Notes: generated by a model from the letters alone, not told the origin. Shown: positions 24,125-36,496, counted from the first letter of the stretch. The stretch is 64,000 nt of DNA from Nomia melanderi (GCF_051020985.1 NC_134999.1:16063660-16127659); one strand, 5' to 3'. Numbers and translations: made by a program.

Positions 24125-26496
24125 TTGGAGCTTCCGTGAGAAAGAAAAGAATGATTATGAACTAGATGATGCTATAAGTATTGAATTAAGTAGTATAACT
24201 CAATAATTTGTCAGGTACTGTATAAACCTTCAGTGAAGAAATGCATAGATGATATTATTAACTACAACGATCGCAATAATCAATAGGGGAAGTTAAAAAT
24301 TCGACAAACAGAAGCTTAAGTCTAAGCAAGTAGTACAGGTCAATGATTCGCCATACAAAACCACTGTGGCCTTGAAACTTTAATTTCCCCTCATCCTTTC
24401 ACCAGTAAACGTTATCGAACTTTATTGTAAAGACGAGAACTGGTACACGGTTAAATAATATCCACTCCCACAGACCAACCCCGCCGAAAAACGAAAGAGA
24501 ACGTTTGATATGACCGTCCTCAAACTCGCCCCCCTCACAAAACGAACGAAAGATAAAAGTTCCCGAAGGTATACCCAGAACTGGCTTCGATCATAAACCA
24601 CCGACCCGTACGTACCCTCATGCCTTAGCCACCCCCATCGGTGCCCTCGGCCGAAGCCAAGCATTTATAAATTTCACCGCCACCTTGCGCCACTATTTTT
24701 TCCCGCACCGCGTCCCGACGTTCGCGTTTCCACGGAAATTTACTGCCAGCAGACCGACTTCACCCCCTCCTTCCCCAGGACACGCCGGGGATGGTATTTC
24801 GACTGCGATAAGTCTTTCCGCCCGACTCGCACACGATTTTCTCGATTTTCAAGGGGCACGGGATGAGGCGCTCGCATCAAGCCGGAAGGAACTGTGGCGG
24901 ACAGAAACCGTGGGAAGGCTTCCTGGGTTTTAAGAAACTTCCGGTAAGTTTATGTTGCGAAAAATATTCTAACGGTCACGAGGAAATAACGTCATAACTC
25001 GGATATCGAGCGATTTTGTCGATTCTTTCTGATGTTTTTGTAAAATACTATTAAAACACGAAAACTACTATGTTTTATTTCATAGTTCTGATGACACTGA
25101 TGATACCGACTCTCTTATTTTTGACATACAAGAATACTTAGTGTGTGATTGAGAATTTTTTCAACTTCTTCTACTTGCTCCCAACTTAATTTACTAGATC
25201 GCCTTCCGCTCAAATCTTTCGCGACGCTTCTGTTAGTTTGAAACTGTCCTTCGCTGCCTTCGCATCTCGAAAGTTTAGATATATTACAAAGTTATAAAAT
25301 ATCCTTGAAAATAGCAGAACCTGCATGAATATGCGGATCGCAAAGTGTTAACTTCAAACAATCCTCTAAGCACAATGTTATAAAAATGAAACTGAAACGA
25401 GTCATTGGGCTCCTAAATATAACGTCGTAGTTTATGATTTCTAATAACAAAATCTATAGAATTAATTTCATTGTCATTACGTAAAATATAGGATTACAGT
25501 CGTCACAAATATGAAATCCACCATTTGTGTTCCATTTTTCTTTCGTCATCAAACGAAACCAAACAAAATCCAACTGCACTATATACCACAGCAAATCAAC
25601 ATTCCCACATTTTATAACCAAACGTCTTATCCCTACAGAACACCCTCTTACACAACACCCATCGCCAACCCCCAAAGATTATTCCACGACGTTTCCAATC
25701 GTATCGCACAAAAGGGCATCGAAGTCTCTCTCCCCTTTCTTCATGCGGCGCACTCGAGCCAGGTGCACCAGCGATTCGAATCGGGCCCGCCCGGTATCGA
25801 CCAAATGCGCCTCCTCCGACGGCGGATGCGGCGGCGACGGGGCGAAGACCGGAAAACTGGAGCGAAGAGGGAAACTGTCAGCCCGAAAAACCGGAGAGAG
25901 TTGCCCGGTCGAAGGGTTCGGGGCTCGAGAGGTTTCCGGTAGGGGGTGGGGGGGAGGGGAGGGGCGAGCGATAGGGTGAGAAAAAGCTGTACGAAGTTTG
26001 ATGGAGAACGGGTAGCTGATGGGGAATCGAAGAAACGGGAGGGGGGGGGGGGAGAAGGGGATAGGAAAAGTCGGCCGCGTAGAATAGAGTTTCTTAGTCG
26101 AAGGGTTGATAAATTAAGGGGTTCGATCGAAGGGAGGCGCGAGAGGGAGCCTCGTTTTTCTTTTTAAGTTCCCGCTTAACGAAGGCGCTCCGTCGAAGGA
26201 ATCCTCGAACTCGGAACAAGTTGCGCGACCCTCGAAGAGTCGAAGCCCGCCCCCGTCGGCAACGTCCTAGAAGAATTTGATTACCGCGCGCGCACGGATT
26301 TCTCGCGAAAAATCGTCGCTTCGTTCGGCGAGTCACCGGCCAGCGATTTAACTCTTCGAGGGCTGGTTCGAACTTTTAATAAGGGCTTATACGACCGCGG
26401 CTCAGTTCCGATAACTTCGGATGGTAGTCACGGAACTGACGCAGTGAGATTAAGCCGTCCGGTGTGCGGGCAGATTTTCGAAATTTTGTTTCATTT
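24125..26496. other. Intron, no recognised gene
   Basis: Contains motif copies at about 24188 and 24326. A 120-bp dispersed repeat at 25376-25505 is shared with 63675-63795. G-rich runs lie at 25941-25962 and 26041-26052. Open frames at 25511-26167 are GC-rich and unsupported. Confidence 0.55.
24326..24345 (+). other. Dispersed motif copy (AAGTAGTACAGGTCAATG)
   Basis: Reads GCAAGTAGTACAGGTCAATG. A second, looser copy with AAGTAGTATAACTCAATA lies about 130 bp upstream, followed by TGTCAGGTAC. Confidence 0.5.
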
Positions 26497-27110
26497 CAAT
26501 TTTTACTCGCGTGGGTATGATACAATTTGTTGATAGACGTTTGGAGATTTTTGATAAATATTTTCGATTATGAGGAGTGGAGAAGATTGATAAAAGTATG
26601 ATTATAAATGATGTCGATTTAATATTGTCGCATTAAAATAATTTTCTCGAGGCCTCGCGTCGTAGGTATGATACAATTTGTTGATAGATGTTTGGAGACG
26701 TTTGATGAATATTTTCAATTGTGGGAAGTAGAGAAAATTGATAATAGGATCATTAAAAATTGATGTTGATTTAATATTGTCGAATTAAAATAATTTTTAC
26801 GAGTCCTGGTGTCGTGGGTATGATACAATTTATTGATAAAGGTTTGGAGATGTTTAATAAATATTTTCGATTATGGGAAGTAGAGAAGATTGATAATAGG
26901 ATGATTAAAAATTAATGTCGATTTAATATTGTCGCATTAAGGTAATTTTACCGAGTCCTCGCGTCATGGGTGTGCTATAATTGGTTGATAATCGTTTGAA
27001 GATTTTTCATGAGTATTTTCGATTATGGGAAGTGGAGAAGATTAGTAATAGGATGATTAAAAACTGATGTCGATTATAATACTGACGCATTAAGGTTTTA
27101 TACTATTAAT
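26497..27110. repeat. 152-bp minisatellite, four copies
   Basis: GGTATGATACAATTTGTTGA starts units at 26514, 26665 and 26817, and a diverged GGTGTGCTATAATTGGTTGA starts one at about 26969. Each contains ATTTTCGATTATGGGAAGT and ATTTAATATTGTCGCATTAA-like blocks. Period 151-152 bp. Confidence 0.92.
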
Positions 27111-28452
27111 AGATCATTCGAATCGACGATTATTCATTCATTTAGAATAATAATTAACGTAAGAGGATTGTTCCAATGATAATTAATAATAATGATTATG
27201 AAAGGATTAAAATCGACAGAAGAGAACCGCGCGTAAACCGATCATAGGAAACGGTCCGGCGACAGTGAAACAGTACTGTTCTCGAGGTTCCGAACGCGTC
27301 GCGGAGATTTAGGAGGGCCGTGTCGATGGCACTGACAACACACTGACGGCGTATCGCGATGCTCAACGAGCCGTGTGGCCATCGTGTCGTGCCTGCGTCG
27401 CGTAAGGCCGGCGATCGTTGCAGATGTCGGTTCCACGCCGGAGGATCGAATTAACATGCGTGCGACTACTGCATCGGGAAGATCTCTAGGCAACAGTCTC
27501 GCTTCGAAACGACCGATGATCTATTTCCTAACCAATTCTCGATCACCTGAAACCTAAGAACAATCGGAGAATCGTTGAAATGCATCTGATAGCTCGGGAT
27601 ATCTATTGCAGCCTCTTGTGTCCGACTTATGGACAATACTACTGAACACCAGTTCGAACGATACAATAATAAAGTATATTTCATTTCGTATATGTAAAAA
27701 TTTAATGATTTTAGAATGGAATGTTCGGTATCGTGTATTTCATGATTCTTCTTAGTTTGAAGGATCTTCCTGTTCAATTTAGATTTCCCACAACAGTTTA
27801 GAGGATTTTCCTCCTCGCAGTTCCGATATTGTGCGTATCGTCTGACTTATTTCGCAAACTTCCTCGTTCTATCCTGTTTGCGCAACGGACGCACGAAATT
27901 ACACCCGGCAACCAGACGTCGCGCAATGAAAACCGGCTGGCAAGGTGATTTCGGCTCCTTCGCCCGGAGTTCGCCCGAAAGTTGCGCTCCGCGGAGGAAG
28001 CTCTTCCAACGCGTATAAAATAATTAGCCCATCGTAACCGCGCGGGAGAAAAGTTGCCCGTTGCTTCTCGTTACATCCCGGGGAACGTACAACATTATCC
28101 CAGAGCGCGGAGAATTTGAAACACGGGTGATTACCCGGAGTTCTTCGGAATGGAGAATAATATCGCTGAGAGTTCATTAGCGACTAATTGAAAGCGTTTC
28201 GCTCGTAGGAGATTAACTTCTAATCTTTTTCTTCTTGAATGTATACTATGACGTACACGCTTGTTCTGGAAATATCTTGTTCTTAATGAAACATATGAAA
28301 TAGAACTTTCGAAATTGTGTTCTGCAAAAACTTCAAAGACGAATTTTGTAAAACAATGATTTATAGTTTTCTGTTAGCTCTATTATATTTTCTATAATTA
28401 TTAATATTTACGAACGTCCACTGTAAAGTTCTAATACAATTTGAACATAGAA
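27111..28452. other. Intron, no recognised gene
   Basis: Non-coding. Open frames on both strands at 27242-27557 and 27899-28177 show no motif. Confidence 0.5.
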
Positions 28453-28608
28453 TGAACACTGAACCTACCAATTGAATAGATTATCCAAAATTCTTTATAG
28501 AAACTTTAAAAGTGCATCTATCGAGACTTTAATTGATTTATAAATCAGTTTTTAATGATTTTAAAATGAAGACACCAGATCGTTTTGATCCGTCTGTTTT
28601 AGTGTTAA
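28453..28608. mobile_element. TTAA element, family C, internally shortened copy
   Basis: Left TGAACACTGAACCTACC (target changed at one base), right CTGTTTTAGTGTTAA; 156 bp. It shares the TTTATAGAAACTTTAAAAGT and GACTTTAATTGATTTA blocks with the other copies. Confidence 0.68.
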
Positions 28609-28640
28609 AATTAATATATTCCTATACTGGTTGGAATTTT

Positions 28641-29075
28641 TTAACACTGAAACTACCAGACGGACCAGACTGACCGATTTCTGGCGTCTTCTGCGATTAT
28701 TAACCCTTTACACTAGACAATATTTTTCATTAAAAATATTCATTACTTTCTAACTAAATATTAACGATATTTTTCGCCACTAACATAATCGATTATCTTA
28801 TATAAATTAGCAGACAGAACTATTTCACTTCGATGTGTTATGTGTTGATACATTACACAAGGTTTAATATAGAATTGAAAATTTTATAAGATTGCTGCGT
28901 CGAATCAGTGCAAAGGGTTGAAAAGAGGACATTTCTCTGAGGAATTATCAAAGAATTTGATTCAGCAATACGCAAACTGAATTGTTAATCAATTCCAATC
29001 TGAATAGATACATTTTTGAAATTTCTACACAGGAATTTCAGAAAGTCGATTCAACCTCGGTATTTTTAGCGTCGA
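28641..29075. mobile_element. TTAA element, family C, split by a family A insertion
   Basis: Left TTAACACTGAAACTACCAG; the right end AGCGTCGA is an eroded AGTGTTAA. Removing 28700-28921 leaves 217 bp, matching the 219-bp copy at 2407. Confidence 0.72.
28700..28921 (-). mobile_element. TTAA element, family A, inserted in family C
   Basis: Left TTAACCCTTTACACTAG; complement of right TCAACCCTTTGCACTGATTC; 222 bp. The internal AT-rich block is shared with 9205-9676. Confidence 0.75.
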
Positions 29076-29367
29076 CGTTCGAATAATTACGAACGTTACA
29101 AAGATTCATTCGTCATAGAAGTCGTTTAAAAAGTCGTGAGGCGTGAGACATCGACGTCAAATGAGAATTTCTATCTGTCTGTAAACGTCCGGGCGCAAAA
29201 AACGATCGTCACCCCGCCCGGGAAAGATTATTCCCCCCTTTGACTGCCGCGAGAAAGTAGAATTTCCCTCGACAAAGCTCTTCGTCGTCCCCATCCCAGA
29301 CCGTTCGACCTTCTTTCCACCCTTCTGTTCCTTTCCATTTCCAGCAAGAATACGTGGTTTTACGAAC

Positions 29368-29521
29368 CTGTCGAGAGCGTGAAGGCGTAGATTCAGCGTC
29401 GCGTCCCCCGGATGCCCGGAAGCCGAAGTGTCACGACGACTTCTGGCACGGTGTTCTCTCAACGCCGCAGTGTCGTACCAGGCCGCTGTATAGTGTCTGA
29501 CGTAGGATCCATGCGTGATCG
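29368..29521 (-). CDS. Internal exon, ADAM10/Kuzbanian-like metalloprotease, N-terminal part of prodomain
   Basis: On the minus strand this 154-nt exon follows a pyrimidine-rich acceptor (cttttcag at 29529-29522) and ends at CAG|GTTCGT. It reads 2 nt + 50 codons + 2 nt, with residues GSYVRHYTAAWYDTAALR followed by EHRARSRRDTSAS and LNLRLHALD. Vertebrate ADAM10 has a matching order just after its signal peptide: a KYIRHYEGLSY-like segment, then an RAKR proprotein-convertase site, then a LDFHAHGR-like strand. ADAM10/Kuzbanian is a type I membrane protease that sheds ectodomains, including Notch and its ligands; the prodomain keeps it inactive until it is cleaved. The exon's 3' phase fits the exon at 3381-3502 exactly, with a split AG|G arginine codon. 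The HYTAAWYD segment differs enough from the vertebrate sequence that Kuzbanian and Kuzbanian-like remain equally possible. The preceding signal-peptide exon was not found. Family assignment is confident; orthology is open. Confidence 0.82.
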
Positions 29522-29613
29522 CTGAAAAGACGGAAAGAGATTTTCATTGGTGGATTGTATTTAATAAACACGAAAATACATGGTGCAAATTAATTACGAA
29601 TGCAAAATACTTT

Positions 29614-29841
29614 TTAACACGTTTACTGCCACGATAGGTTTCGAGCGTTTTGTAATAATTATTCTTTCGTAACAAAGATAAATGGTGAGAAATAATTATT
29701 AATGATTTGGTATCGCAGTATTACGTTGTTGCCCAGCTACTTATGTCACTGAATATTTTTATTCGATATCAATTCTCTTATTGTTATTGTTTTCGTGCGA
29801 TTTACAGCAGTCATCGGTGACCACGGCAGTCAACGTATTAA
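29614..29841. mobile_element. TTAA element, family F, complete copy
   Basis: Left TTAACACGTTTACTGCCACG; complement of right TTAATACGTTGACTGCCGTG; 228 bp. It starts about 90 bp upstream (in gene direction) of the exon at 29368-29521. Confidence 0.8.
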
Positions 29842-31000
29842 TAGTGTGTATACTTTATATGTAGTCAAGATGTTAATGTTAAGTAGATAAGTGTGAAGTG
29901 CATTGTGGACGTAAGTAGTATAAGTCAATGATTAGGTTAATTTTTATGACAGGTACATATAATATTATTCAATAGTAACGATAAGTAACGTGAATCTGAA
30001 AATACAACTATGTCGTCATTTAAACAAGTAGTATAAATCAATAGTTAGTCAATCACGAGATTGTGTTTTAGTTACAACTATTGTATAACGTTCTTTCAAC
30101 CCTGGAAACGACAACTTTACATGCAGACAGTCTTCGACTCGGTTAAGCTTGCTCTATATCATATCGGAGTTCTTAGCAAATAGTATAAGTCAACGAACCA
30201 GTAGCCCTAATGCTAATCCCGCGTTTCCAAAGCAGTCGCGGCACTTTTATCGCGGTAAAACCACACTTTTTCGGTATAAAGTGTAACGTTATATCTCAAG
30301 AGATATGCGGAGCCCGCTAAAAACACGTTAACAATGGAATGTTAAAAAGCATCGCGGCGCGAGCCAGCCAGTCGGCTCCAGCTATCGGCGAGGGGATCTA
30401 AATGCAAATTATTTCCGAGGTAATACATTTTCACGATTCGGTGCGCCCTATCTTCCCGCCCCGTGCCGTTTCATGCACTTCAAGTCGGCATTTATCTATT
30501 TACCGCACGCAACACCATAACGATTTCAAACCCGCCGAGCTTCCGAGCCTCGGGAGATATTATCGTTCCGCTTTTCAATGCGGCCAGCCGGCTCCACGGG
30601 AAATCCGGCGACTTATTTCGTCGGCGGGGATCGACACGGCGCACGCGATTCGCCGCGACAATTGGACGACTGGGTACTTGCCCCCGGACGCCTAAGAATT
30701 AACTTATTCGTGACGAATAACGTACTGATACGTCAAGCTTTTACTGGCCATTCGAGAGAATGGCTCTCGTTGCTGTATCGAACCTTTATGCAAGGTGTTA
30801 AAAGAAGAATTTAAGATTTTGAGGGTAGATAGTAGCTTCTAAAAGTTTAGAACTATTCTTCTACTTGAGGAATATTATGTAGCAATGAAAGCCTCAGCCA
30901 TTTTTAAATAACACTCTATATGTGGTAGTAATAATTTTTATTAATTTTTATATAACATTATGTATGGTAGTGTTTACTATTAATTCTTTTTATTCGTGCT
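29842..31000. other. Upstream non-coding, with three motif copies
   Basis: Contains AAGTAGTATAAGTCAATG-type motifs at 29911, 30024 and 30176. The GC-rich 30340-30700 segment yields overlapping unsupported frames. No exon seen. Confidence 0.5.
29911..30195 (+). other. Cluster of three dispersed AAGTAGT motifs
   Basis: GTAAGTAGTATAAGTCAATG at 29911-29930, ACAAGTAGTATAAATCAATA at 30024-30043 and GCAAATAGTATAAGTCAACG at 30176-30195. Their flanks differ, so this is not a simple tandem repeat. Confidence 0.55.
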
Positions 31001-31175
31001 ATTATTATTAATAGTCATTATTATTCTAATTATTATTGTCAATAGTCATTATTATTCTCATTATTATTATCAATAGTCATTGTTATTCTAATTATTACTA
31101 TCAATAGTCATTATTATTCTCATTATTATTGTCAATAGTCATCATTATTCTAATTATTATTATCACTATTACCAT
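31001..31175. repeat. 31-bp minisatellite (AATAGTCATTATTATTCTMATTATTATTGTC)
   Basis: Five to six copies of a 31-bp unit containing CAATAGTCATTATTATTCT. Confidence 0.9.
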
Positions 31176-32748
31176 TTTCAATTATTAAGTTACACAACAA
31201 CACACATATTTACGAATTTATTACACAACTTTAACCCTTAGAATACCAACGTTATGAGCTTCGCCGAAAATTTCTCCAGAAAACATCGCTCCCAACTCTT
31301 CATTTTTGATAGCGCTAATCCAATCACTAATGTAATTTTCCACAGTTTCTCTCATTTCCTCTCTACTTGTATCTCAAATTATACATTACGAAACCTTCTC
31401 TCACTTCATTCAATCTACAAATACCACTCAAATGGTTAATCACAATTTCCCAATATAACATCGCATGTTTACGCAACAGTTATACACTTCATCGTTCGAA
31501 CAATCCTCGTCGCGAGCAAGTTAACCTAACCAATTGTCCGCCTCGAACGAATCGGTTCCGGTCCAATTGAATCGGATTTATCGGCCCGGGAAACGGACTT
31601 CTCGCGGATATCGGGCGACGAACGAGAGACGGAGACGCGTTGCTTACCGCGGCGTCGACGCCGTCGCAGCTCGAGCCCTTTATTAATTCAATATCGGCGC
31701 CGGCAGCTGTTGCAGCCTCGCATAGTTGTCGATACCCGGCAATTTCGAATCTTTCGTAGCCGCCGCTACGCCGACGATCGATATTAATCGTCTGGAAGGA
31801 ATTCAGATAATCCCCGACACCGTAGGCCGGAAGTTCGTGCCGGTTAACAAATATTACACGCCAACCTGCGGTGGCCGACGACGCGCGATAATCGCTGGCT
31901 CGAGGACAAAAGGGCGCGCGCCGCGTCGATATATTGTCGCGTGGCTATCCCCGATAGCGCAAAGTTCATTTCGAAAAATAGCGCGACACCGGCGCGTTCT
32001 TCTTTTCCAAGACGCCGTTACGATGCCGGCAATTGTTTACGTAACGGCCGCGTCACGGAATTAAGTTTGCACAAAGCCGCTCGCACAGACAAAGGCCTGA
32101 TGAGTGTTTCCATTAGCCGCATATTGCGGCGGCCCTGTGTGTTATTAAACTATCCGCTGCGTAAACATTTGACGCCGGTAATTGCAAACTGTCAGTCGCT
32201 TCCCTGTCATTCACGCCGGTCGCCTGTGAAATTTCCTCCAATTTTTCCTGTACACCCTGCGATAATCCCGTTCCGCGCGCGGCGTTATCAATTATTTTCT
32301 ACCTCTTGCGTTCTTGATACCCGGCTTCTTTGTTTTACTTTATTTATGCATGGGGCTTTCTGTTTTTTCCGGTGTATGCAGTTTGAAGAGGCGACTGGTC
32401 CGTTTGACACGAAATTCGCGGAACGAGCGACAGCTTCGGAAGCAAATCAGTCTGAAATTGTGTTATGCGCTCTTGGAATAGGGATGGGACCGACTGGTTG
32501 TTCCGCGACACCTTTGAAACGCCGCGAGTGATGCTCGAGACTGCAGTTTTCAATGTCGGTTGACGATCTTGGCATTTTACGGCTCGTTCGTGCGAGGATC
32601 AGAGTTCATGATACTTTGTTACTTCGATATAGTCGATATACCATGGAATAACAATTGCATTACAGCTTTGGAAACTTTTTATCGAATTTCCGTATGAGTA
32701 GTCGTTGTTCAGTGCAAATATTATATTATATAATTATATAATACCATA
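31176..32748. other. Non-coding, no recognised gene
   Basis: GC-rich from 31550 to 32530. A long open frame at 31941-32531 on the plus strand has no recognisable domain and is overlapped by others, so it is not called. A lone TTAACCCTTAGAATACC end lies near 31232. Confidence 0.5.
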
Positions 32749-32880
32749 TTAGGTTGTCCAAAAAGTACCTTTCATTTTATTGATAATCAATGCACATTTT
32801 ATATCCGTGGTATTAACGGAATTTAAATATGTTTTATTTAAAAGAAACTTAGGAATAGATAATTGAATAAAATACAAATA
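32749..32880 (+). mobile_element. Mariner-like end fragment
   Basis: TA followed by TTAGGTTGTCCAAAAAGTAC, typical of mariner terminal repeats. No matching right end or transposase fragment was found. The right limit is arbitrary. Confidence 0.55.
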
Positions 32881-35396
32881 AATATAAACGATATAGCTCG
32901 CAGTGTACAGTTCTTTTCTCTTCTCCTGTCAACGCAACTGTCTCTAAAATCTCTCACCATCCGCACTTAAAAATCATTTTCTCCCCCACAAACATTCGTC
33001 TCACTCGCACTCATCGCAAACACTCGAATGCACCCTTGAAAAGCTGGCCCTGCAATTTTGGGCCTGCGACGTTGTGCACTCACTCACACTCATTCTTACA
33101 TACACTCTTCTTAAAAATAGCTTAAACTACGCTAAGAATTCTAGATACTACATATGAATAAAAGAAGTAACGAAACGTTCTAAAATTCGTCGTAGCCCAA
33201 GGTTCAACCGATCAAAATCGCTCAGACGACGATCCGATCGTTTGTCGCGAGTAGTTGGCTCGCACAGAGGAACAGGAGCCGCAGGACCGTCAAAAATGGA
33301 GCCGTCGATGTTTCGCCGGCCATTATTACGGACCATTACCGTAACCATAACCGTTTACTGTCCCCGAATCGCACGCGGGGGCTCGGCGGGCTCCCATTAA
33401 TGACAACTGAGTGGCTCGGAAGCGTCGCGATACCGCGGCCCGTTCGATTCGCGTCAATCGGCGTGCGCAATTATGACAGCTTGCCCGGTTCGAATAGCGG
33501 ACGGCGACGCAGCGAGAAAAAGTCCCCTCGATAGGCACTTTGCGTCCGGAGCGCGGAATAGATACGCCGAATTTCGGTGGCGCGTGCTGGCGCAGATATC
33601 GCGCGGCCACGATGACTCGCTCAGCGACAGATTTATCCGGAATGTCCGGGGGATATCGCGCGCGCCATTGACTGACGCGCTCGCGGGTTATCTGGCCCGG
33701 TTCTGGCAACACTTTCCATTCGAAGATTGATCCGCGGATGAGTTCCAATCGGCCAGCAACTGTGCGAGAAGGATTCAATCGAGTTTGAAGTGGTTTGAAG
33801 GGCGCCAGGTCAATGATTTCATCTGTTAACACTTAATCTGGCGATGAAGTCTGTAATAGACAGACGTGTCTGGTGAATTCGTGATCATTTGATTTTATAA
33901 TAGAGCATCGATACTGTGTTTGAAATTGTATGAATGGATTAAGAATTGAATATTACTTACATAAATATGGAAATAGTGGATAATGCTGTATTAGGATTAT
34001 CCAGCCATCGCGATAAGAAAATTATAGTTTCAATAGTAAAGTATACTTGATTGTTTGAGCAAGTTTGAAACAGTTTGCTCAAGTTTGCAATCTCGTCGAC
34101 CGATAACTCTCCACTTCGGAATATACAATATAATACGCAGTGCCCGTGGAACTGAAATATAATAGAATTTCCATTGAAACAGCATTCAGTTTGAAGAAGT
34201 TTGGACAGGACTCGCCTCATCCGGCTAATCCCGCGTGACGGGTCCGCATCCACTTTCCCAAACGCGGCGCGGGCTTAATCGCGCTAATTGCGATGACTTC
34301 CATCCCGAAACTTCGCGGAGGAGGTTCTTTTGTCGTCCCAGCGTAAACTCGGCGCTCGGTGGCCAGGGCAGAAATCTTGCCGCGCGACCCGGCCCGTTTA
34401 ACAGCAAGTCCCGCGTGTAAACTGCTTTCAGCGGAAGCTTTAAACTTGCCGCTTTGTCTCTCCGGCCGCGCGAGGAAGCGGACCGTCTACCGCGAAACTT
34501 GCCTCATCTTTCCCTTCGAACCCAATTACATCCCCGAGGCCGACCGAAGTTCGCCAGAGGTCGCAGGCATCGAGGCCGGGCCGAGGTCTGACGTTCGCAG
34601 GCGGCGCGCGGTTAGCCAGCGGCGCATAAAACAAAGAACTGACAGCGTCCGATGGCGGCCTCGACAGAGAAAAACCGTGTACACCGGGCCGGGGGTGGGG
34701 GGCGTCGGCTTTTATCTCGCTTCATGAATCGTTCGATTCCGGCGAAGACCATCCAGATGAAATCCGAACGACGTCGTAAATTACTTTTCCGACGGAGTAA
34801 TATCGAGCCCCGCCTCGCTCGCTCGATGCAGTCGATTCTCGGCGAACAGGCGGCGGGAGACGCTCGGCAACGCGCCGCTTTTGCCCGTGCAACAAAGCAG
34901 TGCCAACATCCGCGCTCTGCGCCCGGATAGACGTGGCTGGCAACGCAACGCGAGGACTAATGTCTCGTCGGAGCAAGCTGACCCCCTCTGCGAATCGATC
35001 ATTCCCGGCCTGGTAAATTTCGGGGCGCAGTTGCGTTCTATCGTCGCGGGATACGGGCACGCGGACGTGTACAAATAAGTAGACCCCGCGGGGCTGACAA
35101 ATGGCGACGGGGATTCGTGGTATGGAAACCGAGACAAATTTTCGCTGGCACTTTCTAAGGAATCGGGCTTGTGGTGATCGCGATTGAAACTGTCGATGGA
35201 ATTGGAAGATTCGTAAATTCAATGATTAAGTTAGTCCTCGGAAAAACAGTTCTTGGCGAAACTGGCCCATAGCAGAGATAATTTTACGAAACCATTGAGA
35301 ACATTTTTTTTCCTTACAACCTGTCTAGAGGCTATTATAGGATTATCGATGTCTGTACTGTGTAGGAGAGGTGTAATGAGCAATACTCTCTGGGTG
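32881..35396. other. Non-coding, no recognised gene
   Basis: GC-rich blocks at 33150-33830 and 34220-35100 produce open frames in several phases without motifs. Nothing firm. Confidence 0.5.
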
Positions 35397-35629
35397 TTAA
35401 CTCTGTGCACTCGGAAGTATTTCGTTAGAAGTACTTAACATGTTCTAACTAGACACAGACGACATTTTTTTTAATTAACTCAAAGAGAAGTCGCAAGTGA
35501 ATTGAGAAACAAAGCTTTTTTATCCGAATATTTCACATATCAATGCATTATACATAGTTCAATGTTGAATATCAAATTTTATAGTTTTACTGCATGAAAT
35601 CAAGTCACCTCTCGAGTGCAAAGGGTTAA
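35397..35629 (-). mobile_element. TTAA element, family A, complete copy
   Basis: Left TTAACTCTGTGCACTCGG; complement of right TTAACCCTTTGCACTCGAG followed by AGGTGACTTG; 233 bp. Confidence 0.82.
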
Positions 35630-36114
35630 TACACTTTTAATACTCTTGACTTCTCCAACGCTTGTCTCCGACTGCCCTTCCTCACTGCCTTCACGCATCT
35701 TATTTCATTCCCAATTATTCTATCTTTCTCTTGCAATCACACAGTCTTTAACATTCGATCCCAAAACACTCTTCATTTGTACCTCAATCTCTCAAGCTCT
35801 GTCACTCGGTCCTAAACATTCTTCTCGGTCACCCGAACTCTATCGCTCGGTCATAAACACTCTTCATATGCACCCTACTCTCTCGCATGCCCTACACACC
35901 TATCGCTTGATTATAAACATTCTTCATTCACACCTTAATCTTTCACATACCCTACACTATTGCCACTTTTTTACTTTATACTGGGATTAGTATTTCCACT
36001 GCAGTTTCCTCAGTTTTGCATGTCCTGGTAAATTCAAAGAGAATCATAAACGTATTTCCTGCTAGCTGACTTATCGGTGACCCCAATCAAATCAAGTGAT
36101 TATGGTTTATTCAA
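35630..36114. other. Non-coding, no recognised gene
   Basis: Loosely repeated TCTCAAGCTCTGTCACTCGGTC-like phrases (CTCGGTCCTAAACATTCTTC, CTCGGTCATAAACACTCTTC) at about 35800-35940 form a degenerate minisatellite of roughly 50-60 bp. No gene. Confidence 0.55.
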
Positions 36115-36352
36115 TTAAACGTTGATTATTTGAAAATATTTCTATATTATAGATAATACTAGCTGGCGCAGTGACATTCAGCTAGGTGAACTTGCAATAA
36201 TAATGCAACGAAATTATTTAATATTATATTTTTCTCATTTTGTGTATTTTGCTCTATTAAATTGTGTAGCATTCAATGAAAGTATTTAATATTATATTTT
36301 CCTCATTTTGTGTATTTTGCTCTATGAAATCGTGTAGCATTCAACGTGTTAA
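36115..36352. mobile_element. Possible TTAA element, family F, with an internal 69-bp tandem duplication
   Basis: Right end GCATTCAACGTGTTAA matches family F; the left end TTAAACGTTGATT is weak. Inside, TTTAATATTATATTTTTCTC through GTGTAGCATTCAA is duplicated. Confidence 0.45.
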
Positions 36353-36396
36353 CGTATTTCTAAAGCATTTCTCGCGTGAAATCACTCGATACTCAC

Positions 36397-36496
36397 CTTC
36401 TTCCGACAATGTTTTCAAAATGATCAATTCTAAACCAAATTTATCATACCTTCTACTATCTATGAAGCTCGCAACACGTGTTCCGCCCGAAAACAT
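36397..36496 (-). CDS. Candidate first coding exon of an unidentified gene
   Basis: On the minus strand an ATG at 36496 opens a frame, MFSGGTRVASFIDSRRYDKF then GLELIILKTLSEEG. It runs into a strong GAAG|GTGAGT donor at 36397/36396. Upstream (higher coordinates) is GC-rich with GCCATCTT and a (GA)n tract, as near some insect promoters. I do not recognise the protein and found no following exon. Chance is a serious alternative, because short frames with a GTGAGT are not rare. Confidence 0.22.

Larger units (their letters stand above)
3503..29367 (-). other. Large intron of the ADAM10-like gene
   Basis: Interval between the donor at 29367 and the acceptor ending at 3503, about 25.9 kb, joining two exons whose reading frame continues exactly. 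It holds the 8-bp array, the 48-bp satellite with a solo LTR, several minisatellites and many TTAA elements, described separately. No additional exon was recognised. An unannotated alternative exon cannot be excluded by eye. Confidence 0.75.

Noticed and set aside
31941..32531. 196-residue open frame on the plus strand
   Set aside because: GC-rich, no recognisable domain, overlapped by other frames, no splice or promoter context. In such DNA long frames arise by chance.
33951..34253. Minus-strand frame ending at a GTAAGT donor
   Set aside because: Examined as an upstream ADAM10 exon. It has no signal-peptide character and its phase could not be shown to fit.
34722..35222. 166-residue minus-strand frame
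   Set aside because: Arginine/proline-rich translation of GC-rich DNA, with alternative frames on both strands and no motif.
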